A DNA stretch of 15,259 bases from Stercoripulliclostridium_A sp964480195 (GTDB taxonomy: Bacteria; Bacillota; Clostridia; Christensenellales; DTU072), in NCBI GenBank assembly GCA_964480195.1, contig CAYZOJ010000037.1:1-15259 (forward strand), written 5' to 3'. The notes beneath the pieces are model-generated. The model did no database searches, had not been told where the DNA came from, and was given only the letters and a program-made list of their open reading frames with translations. Below, one piece after another: positions 1-4,499 of the stretch. The stretch's first letter is position 1, and the number at the start of each line of letters is the position of its first letter. Made by a program: the position numbers and the translations under genes.

Positions 1-62
1 TTTGTGTAAAGGGAGCTGTCTACGCGGTTTTTAACCGCGTAGACTGAGGGATTGTTATATTA
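1..62. repeat. Dispersed palindromic repeat, left part cut by window edge
   Basis: A perfect 12-bp inverted repeat (18-29 and 33-44, arms beginning GTCTACGCGG, TTT loop) is framed by GGGAGCT on the left and TGAGGGATTGTTATATTA on the right. From general knowledge, a frame of this kind (GGGAGCTGTC, variable hairpin, GACTGAGGG) recurs between genes of gut Clostridia; this is recall, not a search result. The first bases (TGTGTAAAGGGAG) look like the second arm of a further hairpin whose first arm would lie before position 1. No gene is visible in it. Confidence 0.6.
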
Positions 63-86
63 TTCGCGCCAACGGCGTACCACAAC

Positions 87-168
87 TTTCGCGCAAGCGA
101 AAACATCATTTTGCGTAGCAAAACATTATTTGCCGTTAGGCAAACATCACTGCCGTAAGGCAACATCA
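87..168. repeat. Array of four consecutive mini-hairpins
   Basis: Four short inverted repeats follow each other, separated by the spacer (A)CATCA or its variant CATTA: TTTCGC/GCGAAA (87-102), TTTTGC/GCAAAA (109-123), TTTGCC/GGCAAA (129-144) and TGCC/GGCA (151-162). Loops are 3-4 nt (GCAA, GTA, GTTA, GTAA). The arms differ from hairpin to hairpin but each stays self-complementary, so the conserved features are the fold and the spacer, not the arm sequence. It lies directly after the palindromic repeat and probably belongs to the same repeat family. Confidence 0.6.
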
Positions 169-192
169 TTGCATAAACCTAAAAAATAGGAT

Positions 193-224
193 AAAGGACC
201 AACGAAATGCTTGTTGGTCCTTTT
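193..224 (-). terminator. Rho-independent terminator after the small-gene pair
   Basis: An 11-bp perfect stem (193-203 with 213-223, arms AAAGGACCAAC and GTTGGTCCTTT) with a 9-nt loop. It lies about 55 nt beyond the stop of the 90-codon minus-strand gene. T-rich sequence follows on both strands (ATCCTATTTTTT on the minus strand), so it may work in both directions. Confidence 0.8.
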
Positions 225-277
225 ACTTGTTTTACAAACCCACAATTTCGATTCTCGAAGTACAGCGGGTTACGCTT

Positions 278-550
278 TTAATTGAAAAAAAGTTGATTTA
301 AGAAATCTAAATCTTCTTCGTTATCTAAAACAATATCTATAAGTAAATCATAAATTTCTAATAACTCTTCGTCAATTACTCCACCTGCTTCTTGAGTGTT
401 AACTAATGATGCTACTAGGCAATCAAGTTCTTCTTGTAAATCACAAATAGAAACATCATCTAATTTTACAATATTTAATTTTCTTAACAATTCTTTTACT
501 ATTTCTTTTGCTCTCGTTGTAAATTTGTTTTGTTGAATTTCGTTTAACAT
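278..550 (-). CDS. Small acidic hypothetical protein, possible immunity/antitoxin partner
   Basis: A 90-residue protein I do not recognise. It is strongly acidic in its second half (IDEELLEIYDLL, DNEEDLDFLN) and appears largely helical, with no signal peptide or membrane segment. The start is supported by an AAAGGA site about 12 nt upstream of the ATG. It is the second gene of a two-gene minus-strand unit, overlaps the end of the upstream basic gene by 95 nt in another frame, and is followed by a good terminator. A basic protein followed by a small acidic one in an accessory island recalls toxin-antitoxin or toxin-immunity pairs, but that is inference from order, size and charge only. The sequence is AT-rich, unlike the chromosomal genes to its right. 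It could equally be a phage-derived orphan. Confidence 0.6.
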   Translation of the reverse strand: MLNEIQQNKFTTRAKEIVKELLRKLNIVKLDDVSICDLQEELDCLVASLVNTQEAGGVIDEELLEIYDLLIDIVLDNEEDLDFLNQLFFN

Positions 551-905
551 ATTTCTTTTTTCGTCCTTTTTTACTTATATTTACTAAATCAAAATTGCGT
601 CTATCTTGTCTACTGACTGCTCTGCAAGTTACTACATTGTTATTTATTGGATTAATGCCTGTAGTTGCACGTTTTCCGACACGGCTGTATGAAGGTTGAC
701 CTAATTCGTCGTGCTTTACCTCAGTTATACCGTTTGGCTTAGTAAACAAATTATCTAAAACATCTATTTTATTGATTTTTCTGCTCTCTTCGACAATACG
801 GTTTTGAGCATGTTTTGTAATCGTATATTTGCCAACTCTAACTCTTTTCGTGTTTTTCCTTGCCATTTCTTTTTTAGACTTAAACAAGAAACCAAGTATA
901 CTCAT
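456..905 (-). CDS. Small basic protein with HAxxR motif, possible BECR-type/DUF4258-like nuclease toxin
   Basis: A 149-residue protein. Residues 26-110 look like one compact domain: KYTITKHAQNRI (His32, Arg36), then an alternating strand-like stretch ending in a CRAVSRQDRRNFDLV segment (about 94-108). An early HAxxR and a late Arg-rich strand recall the DUF4258/RelE-like (BECR) fold of RNase toxins; this is a weak resemblance and no catalytic site is proved. Residues 112-149 are a Lys/Arg-rich tail. The start is fixed by a near-perfect AAAGGAGGTGAT site 9 nt before the ATG; a second Met at residue 14 has no such site. The tail overlaps the downstream acidic gene. An in-frame A-AAA-AAG heptamer (555-561) lies at residues 115-117; a minus-1 shift there would end the protein at about 120 residues, right on the next gene's start codon. 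Confidence 0.6.
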   Translation of the reverse strand: MSILGFLFKSKKEMARKNTKRVRVGKYTITKHAQNRIVEESRKINKIDVLDNLFTKPNGITEVKHDELGQPSYSRVGKRATTGINPINNNVVTCRAVSRQDRRNFDLVNISKKGRKKKYVKRNSTKQIYNESKRNSKRIVKKIKYCKIR

Positions 906-969
906 AATTTATCACCTCCTTTATCATTAGTCAAGGGGAAAATGCGCGCTTAAATTCCCTTGCGCTTAT

Positions 970-998
970 ACTATACCATAATATAACAATTAATTAAA
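970..998 (-). promoter_or_regulatory. Possible sigma-A promoter for the small-gene pair
   Basis: On the minus strand, TTTAAT (993-998) and TATAGT (970-975) are 17 bp apart, about 65 nt upstream of the start at 905. The -10 is good and the -35 weak. The region is AT-rich, so chance matches are likely. Confidence 0.4.
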
Positions 999-1015
999 GC
1001 GATTTTAAGGAAGGG

Positions 1016-1049
1016 TTGTCTACCCTGTTTTGTTATATAGGGTAGACAA
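1016..1049. repeat. Perfect 11-bp inverted repeat at the right edge of the left island
   Basis: TTGTCTACCCT (1016-1026) and AGGGTAGACAA (1039-1049) form a perfect stem with a 12-nt loop. Its outer bases GTCTAC/GTAGAC match those of the palindrome at 18-44, so the small-gene pair lies between two hairpins of similar design. No T-run follows on either strand, so it is not an obvious terminator. Confidence 0.6.
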
Positions 1050-1189
1050 TATAACATATATTTATGGTAAATACTTGAATTTTAAGTAGACACTTTGGAT
1101 AATAAAGTTAAAGACAGGTATTTACTATGGATAAAATCAAGATAAAAGTCGCACGGGAGATTTAGAGAAAAAAGAAGATTGAAAAGTAC
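1050..1189. other. Intergenic stretch without a recognisable gene
   Basis: Together with 906-1049 this makes over 300 bases without a gene. It is purine-rich and AT-rich. It contains a 12-codon open frame starting at 1127 (MDKIKIKVAREI, then stop) with only a weak ribosome site, and a loose inverted pair, GGTAAATAC (1066-1074) and GTATTTAC (1118-1125). Neither is convincing as a gene or site. Confidence 0.5.
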
Positions 1190-1217
1190 AAAAAGAAAAA
1201 GCCACTTACGCGACTTT
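1190..1217 (-). terminator. Outermost terminator downstream of the tRNA-Pro repeats
   Basis: On the minus strand an 8-bp stem with G-U pairs (AAAGTCGC, GTAA loop, GTGGCTTT) runs into TTTTTCTTTTTG. It directly follows the last 30-bp copy of the tRNA-Pro tail. Its stem differs from that of the two inner terminators, so it may be the original tRNA-Pro terminator, pushed outward as repeat units were added. Confidence 0.65.
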
Positions 1218-1236
1218 TCTTTTTGGTCGAGGTGAC

Positions 1237-1350
1237 GGGATTTGCTCCGCAACCGCGCTTTGCGCGGGCTACCGCCCCATGAGGGTTGCTATCACGCCGG
1301 GGCGGGCGACAATTCACCGGATTGTCGCTTTATCCGCCCGTTCAAATCCC
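1237..1350 (-). repeat. tRNA-tail element, copy 1 (foldable, 114 bp)
   Basis: Bounded by 8-bp inverted ends GGGATTTG (1237-1244) and CAAATCCC (1343-1350), which are T-arm sequence of the neighbouring tRNA-Pro. Read on the minus strand it folds into nested stems: GGGCGG with CCGCCC enclosing GCGACAAT with ATTGTCGC, then GCAACC with GGTTGC enclosing CCGCGC with GCGCGG (AAA loop). The same internal sequence occurs beside tRNA-Ser at 12856-12940. It has no coding capacity that I believe. Whether it acts as DNA or as RNA is unknown. Confidence 0.75.
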
Positions 1351-1360
1351 TATACACTCA

Positions 1361-1390
1361 CAAAACAAAAAACCCCGTTTACAACGGAGT
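1361..1390 (-). terminator. Terminator inside repeat unit 1
   Basis: On the minus strand ACTCCGTT, a GTA loop and AACGGGGT form an 8-bp stem with one G-U pair, followed by TTTTTTG. It is an exact copy of the terminator directly behind tRNA-Pro. Confidence 0.75.
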
Positions 1391-1411
1391 TTTCTTTTTG
1401 GTCGAGGTGAC

Positions 1412-1525
1412 GGGATTTGCTCCGCAACCGCGCTTTGCGCGGGCTACCGCCCCATGAGGGTTGCTATCACGCCGGGGCGGGCGACAATTCACCGGATTGT
1501 CGCTTTATCCGCCCGTTCAAATCCC
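1412..1525 (-). repeat. tRNA-tail element, copy 2 (foldable, 114 bp)
   Basis: Identical by eye to copy 1 and exactly 175 bp from it, with the same inverted ends and nested stems. Lack of any difference means either recent duplication or ongoing homogenisation by unequal crossing-over. Confidence 0.75.
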
Positions 1526-1535
1526 TATACACTCA

Positions 1536-1565
1536 CAAAACAAAAAACCCCGTTTACAACGGAGT
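1536..1565 (-). terminator. tRNA-Pro terminator
   Basis: Directly behind the CCA end of tRNA-Pro on the minus strand: AAAAGAAA, then the stem ACTCCGTT/AACGGGGT with a GTA loop, then a T-run. This is the functional end of the tRNA transcript; the repeat element lies just beyond it. Confidence 0.8.
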
Positions 1566-1573
1566 TTTCTTTT

Positions 1574-1650
1574 TGGTCGAGGTGACGGGATTTGAACCCA
1601 TGGCCTCTTAGTCCCGAACCAAGCGCGCTACCAAACTGCGCTACACCTCG
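1574..1650 (-). tRNA. tRNA-Pro (anticodon CGG)
   Basis: A complete 77-nt cloverleaf including an encoded CCA. The acceptor stem CGAGGTG/CACCTCG has the C1-G72 pair typical of bacterial tRNA-Pro, with discriminator A73. The D-arm is GCGC/GCGC. The anticodon arm is CTTGG, loop TTCGGGA, CTAAG, giving CGG followed by G37, as expected for proline. The T-arm is ATGGG, TTCAAAT, CCCGT. It reads CCG codons. It has its own promoter and terminator, and its 3' end is copied twice more downstream. Confidence 0.95.
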
Positions 1651-1666
1651 TCCGACCTGCCTAAAT

Positions 1667-1695
1667 ACTATACTATATCTTATCCGTTTTGTCAA
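1667..1695 (-). promoter_or_regulatory. Promoter of tRNA-Pro
   Basis: On the minus strand TTGACA (1690-1695) and TATAGT (1667-1672) are 17 bp apart, 16 nt before the mature tRNA 5' end. The -35 hexamer is consensus. It begins just beyond the stop codon of the hydrolase gene. Confidence 0.85.
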
Positions 1696-1699
1696 ACGG

Positions 1700-2665
1700 T
1701 TATTTGTATTTATCTATAAAAGCTTTAACCGTCGAATTGTACTTTTCGGTGTCTTTATAGTGCGCTTGCGCGTGTCCGGCACCGGGGACTACCAACAACT
1801 CTTTTTCCGCAGAACACGCGTTATAAGCCCGTATTGTCATTTCCGACGGGACAAAGGCGTCCTTGTCGCCGGTGATAAACAAAATAGGGCATTTGGCGTG
1901 CGCGACTGCCTCTACGGAGTCGGAGTCTTCCATACCATATCCGACGATAATACGCATGAGGACGTTCATTAATCGGCGGGTAAGACGCGGTACAAAGCCC
2001 AAATACTTTTTAGCCATAAACTCGTATTCGTCTTTCAAATTGCTGTAACCGCAATCGGCAATTATTCCTTTTACGTTCGAGGGGAGTGCAAGGCACGAAC
2101 ATTGCATTGCAGTTGCTCCGCCCATTGAAATTCCCGTAATAAATATTTTGCCTTCGGGGAAACGCGCGTTTATCGCATCTACCCATTTGAGAACGTCAAA
2201 GCGGTCGAGCGTGGCAAATCCGACGACTTTCCCGTCAGATTCTCCGTGATGTCTGTGGGAAACGTGCAAGACGTTATACCCCATAGCGAGATAGTCAAAC
2301 GTGTGTGCCGAAAAATCGCCGATACCGGAGCTGTTGTAGCCGTGTAGACATATAACGGTTATATCAGACGGAGAGTCCGATTTATAAAGTTTTCCGCGTA
2401 GAGTCAAGCCGTCGTCGGTTACGACGTCGATTTTGTCGTAAGGAAGTTTTGCAAGATTTATTCTTGACGGACGAGTTACGGCGATATAATCCAAAAAGTC
2501 GTCACCCATTAAAGGACTGGGCTTGGTTGTCGAAATCGTAACGGGCTTTACTCCGAGAATGATAATTCCAATAATACACGCAAGAACCCATATCAGCAAA
2601 AGTCCCAAAATCCCGCCCAATACGGAAAGCATGACGGTGCCTGCAAGAGATATTGTCGAGAGCAT
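1700..2665 (-). CDS. Membrane-anchored alpha/beta hydrolase (serine hydrolase family)
   Basis: A 321-residue protein of the alpha/beta hydrolase superfamily. Residues 7-38 form a long N-terminal hydrophobic segment, so the enzyme is probably tethered to the membrane with its catalytic domain facing outward. The domain begins near residue 80. LHGYNSSG (107-114) is the oxyanion-hole loop, GISMGG (178-183) the nucleophile elbow with Ser180, TGDKDAFVP carries the likely acid Asp269, and GAGH gives His298. All triad residues are present, so it should be active. Esterase, lipase, peptidase or thioesterase activity cannot be told from sequence; the layout resembles the YqkD/FrsA-like hydrolases of Firmicutes. 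The start is fixed by AAGGAGG and an N-terminal anchor beginning at once. It is a single gene with its own strong promoter. Confidence 0.88.
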   Translation of the reverse strand: MLSTISLAGTVMLSVLGGILGLLLIWVLACIIGIIILGVKPVTISTTKPSPLMGDDFLDYIAVTRPSRINLAKLPYDKIDVVTDDGLTLRGKLYKSDSPSDITVICLHGYNSSGIGDFSAHTFDYLAMGYNVLHVSHRHHGESDGKVVGFATLDRFDVLKWVDAINARFPEGKIFITGISMGGATAMQCSCLALPSNVKGIIADCGYSNLKDEYEFMAKKYLGFVPRLTRRLMNVLMRIIVGYGMEDSDSVEAVAHAKCPILFITGDKDAFVPSEMTIRAYNACSAEKELLVVPGAGHAQAHYKDTEKYNSTVKAFIDKYK

Positions 2666-2695
2666 AAAAACCTCCTTAGATAAAGTTACAAAAAC

Positions 2696-2724
2696 ATTAT
2701 ACTAAATCTAAAAGGCGCGGTCAA
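2696..2724 (-). promoter_or_regulatory. Strong sigma-A promoter of the hydrolase gene
   Basis: On the minus strand TTGACC (2719-2724), a 17-bp spacer and a consensus TATAAT (2696-2701), about 30 nt before the hydrolase start codon. Confidence 0.85.
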
Positions 2725-2745
2725 CGGAAAGGGGCATATTTGGTT

Positions 2746-2761
2746 AAACGCCATGGCGTTT
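2746..2761. promoter_or_regulatory. 16-bp perfect palindrome upstream of the hydrolase promoter
   Basis: AAACGCCATGGCGTTT is a perfect palindrome, extended by GGCAT (2733-2737) and ATGCC (2762-2766). It lies between the stop of the EamA gene and the -35 of the hydrolase promoter. No T-run follows on the minus strand, so it suits an operator at least as well as a terminator of the EamA transcript. Confidence 0.45.
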
Positions 2762-2800
2762 ATGCCTATTCAAAATCAATGAAATCACAAAACCGATAGT

Positions 2801-3670
2801 TTAGGTAAATATAGCCATACAAACGGTAGCCGAAACTATAAGTATAAGTCCGATCACGGCTTTCGGTTTCAATTTTTCCTTAAAGCAGATTACGGAGAAC
2901 GCTATCGTAATAAGTATGCTCAATTTGTCTATCGGAACGACGACGCTGATTTTGCCGTTTTGTATTGCATAGTAGTAGCATAACCAGCTTGCTCCGGTCG
3001 CGATTCCGGAAAGAACGATAAAGAGTAGGTCTTTTCCTTTTAGGTCTTTAAGCTCGTGAGTTTCCTTTTTGAAAAAGACAATAAGCCACGCCATAACAAA
3101 AACTACGCCCGTGCGTATAGCGGTTGCTGCGTTGGAGTCCACGCCTTTAATACCGATTTTTGCAAGTATCGAAGTCGCCGCTGCGAATAACGCGGACAGA
3201 AGCGCGAATATGAACCATTTGATTTTGGTTTTGCCGTCCCCTTTATTAATGTCTATCATCAGGTATGTTCCGACGGCAATAGCGGTGAGGAATATAAGTT
3301 TAAGCCACCATAGATTTCTTTCTTCGGGGAAGATGATTATTGCAAGAAGGACGGAAAGCACGGTGCTCGACTTGTCGACCGCGGCGACTTTAGACGTTTC
3401 ACCGAGGGAAAGCGCTTTGAAGTAGCATAGCCAGCTTGCTCCCGTAGCTATGCCCGAGAGAATCAAAAAGATTATCGAGGTTATGTCGATTGAAGAGAGT
3501 GAGGTATAAGCGCCCGTTATAAAAACGATTATCCAAGCGAAAGCGAGGACAACCGTCGTGCGTATTGCGGTAACGAGATCGGACCCGGTATTTTTAACAC
3601 CGCATTTGGAGAGTATTGTCGTAATGCCGGCAAAGAATGCGGAAAGAATAGACGCTATTATCCATAGCAT
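2801..3670 (-). CDS. EamA/DMT-family transporter
   Basis: A 289-residue inner-membrane protein of the drug/metabolite transporter superfamily, with the usual ten hydrophobic segments in two repeated EamA halves. The internal duplication is obvious: GIATGASWLCYFKALSLG in the first half and GIATGASWLCYYYAIQNG in the second, each followed by a helix containing (V/I)DK and then a short basic or acidic turn. Family members export amino acids, metabolites or drugs; the substrate here is not readable. The open frame extends 43 codons further upstream, but those residues are polar and basic, cross the promoter, and have no ribosome site, while Met at 3670 has AAGGAG 7 nt upstream and starts straight into the first helix. 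It is transcribed alone. Confidence 0.9.
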   Translation of the reverse strand: MLWIIASILSAFFAGITTILSKCGVKNTGSDLVTAIRTTVVLAFAWIIVFITGAYTSLSSIDITSIIFLILSGIATGASWLCYFKALSLGETSKVAAVDKSSTVLSVLLAIIIFPEERNLWWLKLIFLTAIAVGTYLMIDINKGDGKTKIKWFIFALLSALFAAATSILAKIGIKGVDSNAATAIRTGVVFVMAWLIVFFKKETHELKDLKGKDLLFIVLSGIATGASWLCYYYAIQNGKISVVVPIDKLSILITIAFSVICFKEKLKPKAVIGLILIVSATVCMAIFT

Positions 3671-3700
3671 ACGATGGCTCCTTGTCGCGTCGAGTTTAAT

Positions 3701-3716
3701 GCGGAAATATTTCCGC
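3701..3716. promoter_or_regulatory. 16-bp perfect palindrome in the EamA leader
   Basis: GCGGAAATATTTCCGC lies between the predicted transcription start (about 3733) and the ribosome site (about 3678-3683). It could be a repressor operator or a leader hairpin that affects translation. Confidence 0.5.
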
Positions 3717-3739
3717 GTAGCGCGCCTATGTATGTATAA

Positions 3740-3768
3740 ATTATAACACCGTGCATACGGCGTGACAA
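3740..3768 (-). promoter_or_regulatory. Promoter of the EamA transporter gene
   Basis: On the minus strand TTGTCA (3763-3768), a 17-bp spacer and consensus TATAAT (3740-3745). It gives a leader of about 60 nt containing the palindrome at 3701-3716. Confidence 0.75.
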
Positions 3769-3788
3769 GCATATATGCGTAAATGGAA

Positions 3789-3810
3789 GAGCGGAGCAAT
3801 AGCTCCGCTC
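3789..3810 (-). terminator. Hairpin at the end of the marR-ABC-nitroreductase operon
   Basis: A 9-bp perfect GC-rich stem (GAGCGGAGC and GCTCCGCTC) with a 4-nt loop, 8 nt beyond the nitroreductase stop. The following minus-strand sequence (TTCCATTT) is only moderately T-rich, so termination may be partial. Confidence 0.6.
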
Positions 3811-3817
3811 AGACGTA

Positions 3818-4477
3818 CTATTTAATCCAAGAGAATTCGGTATCTCCCGTTGCCAGCTCAAAATGATATTTGGCGATACCGAGGTCGGCTTTAACGTAAA
3901 AACCGAATCCGGGAGTCGCTTTGACGTTACCGTTTTCGTAGGAGAACTTAAACTTTTGTTGATTCATTGCGGTAGGCGCGAGTAACGCGGCTTTAACGCC
4001 TTCGTTGAACCATTCCGGAGCATTTTCCGCGGAAGACACTTGTTCGGGCGTTTTGCTTACGTGCGGAGTTCCCTGATTCGCGCCGTAGCCGAGAGCCAAG
4101 ACGAGGTGCAATTTTTCACCGCTACCGACGTTATAGGCGTTTTCGACCTTTTTGTAGCTCATTGCGACCCAGCAAGTATTTAGCCCGAGTGCTTGTGCGG
4201 AAAGGGCAATGCGTTCGCCGTAATATCCGATTTTTTCCTCGGCATTTTTAGGTCCGATGAGGGCAACGTAGTTTTTGACTCCCGAGAACTTGCCGTAATG
4301 CGCCATAAACGAGTCGAAAGCGTTGGGCTCGTCGAATACGAGTTGAATATTCAGACCGCCTTCCTTATTGCATTCGGAAACGATGTTTTGGAGAACCTGA
4401 CGTAATTCGGGTTCGATAGACTTGTCGAGATAGCTTCTTACGGCATGTCTTGCGTAAATTGCATTTAATAAATCCAT
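3818..4477 (-). CDS. Nitroreductase-family flavoprotein (TM1586-like)
   Basis: A 219-residue FMN-dependent oxidoreductase of the nitroreductase superfamily. The N-terminus MDLLNAIYARHAVRSY is the usual first helix and FMN phosphate-binding segment. The middle (about 84-103: GYYGERIALSAQALGLNTCW) is the conserved helix seen across the superfamily. LAPTAMNQQ (about 166-174) matches the TM1586-type nitroreductases that carry two half-domains in one chain. Such enzymes reduce nitro-compounds, quinones or flavins with NAD(P)H in the cytosol; the true substrate is unknown. The frame runs 30 codons further upstream into the ABC gene, but GGAGG lies 8 nt before Met at 4477, which fixes the start. Only 22 nt separate it from the ABC gene, so it is the last gene of the marR operon. 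Confidence 0.88.
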   Translation of the reverse strand: MDLLNAIYARHAVRSYLDKSIEPELRQVLQNIVSECNKEGGLNIQLVFDEPNAFDSFMAHYGKFSGVKNYVALIGPKNAEEKIGYYGERIALSAQALGLNTCWVAMSYKKVENAYNVGSGEKLHLVLALGYGANQGTPHVSKTPEQVSSAENAPEWFNEGVKAALLAPTAMNQQKFKFSYENGNVKATPGFGFYVKADLGIAKYHFELATGDTEFSWIK

Positions 4478-4499
4478 ATATAATACCTCCATAAGGTTT

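Larger units (their letters stand above)
1215..1594 (-). repeat. Tandem 175-bp units, each ending in a copy of the tRNA-Pro 3' tail
   Basis: Two units of exactly 175 bp (1215-1389 and 1390-1564) are identical by eye. A 30-bp segment occurs three times, at 1215-1244, 1390-1419 and 1565-1594. The third copy is the genuine tRNA-Pro 3' end: part of the T-arm, the acceptor strand, ACCA and the following AAAAGAAAA. Read on the minus strand the order is tRNA body, tail, terminator, element, tail, terminator, element, tail, different terminator. Direct repeats of a tRNA 3' end around an inserted segment are the classic footprint of integration into a tRNA gene, but the segment here is only about 145 bp and codes for nothing. 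Open frames across the units are by-products of the repeat. Confidence 0.9.

Noticed and set aside
87..168. Possible CRISPR array
   Set aside because: The repeated units are 18-22 bp mini-hairpins with 5-6 nt spacers; there are no 25-40 bp repeats, no unique spacers and no cas genes.
1127..1165. 12-codon open frame MDKIKIKVAREI
   Set aside because: Too short and with a poor ribosome site; no partner or conservation visible. It may be a gene remnant but cannot be supported.
1215..1594. Possible CRISPR or duplicated tRNA genes
   Set aside because: Units are identical throughout, so there are no unique spacers. The first two tails contain only the last 21 nt of the tRNA plus flank; D-arm and anticodon arm are absent, so they are not tRNA genes.
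1242..1611. Overlapping plus-strand open frames of 64-99 codons across the tRNA-Pro region
   Set aside because: They are antisense to the tRNA-Pro tail and run through the 175-bp repeats, so similar peptides recur in each unit. They have no ribosome sites; peptides such as VEVTGFEPMAS are the usual artefact of translating antisense to a tRNA.
3671..3799. 43-codon N-terminal extension of the EamA transporter
   Set aside because: It crosses the predicted promoter and palindrome, has no ribosome site, and is polar and basic where the family starts with a helix. Met at 3670 has AAGGAG.
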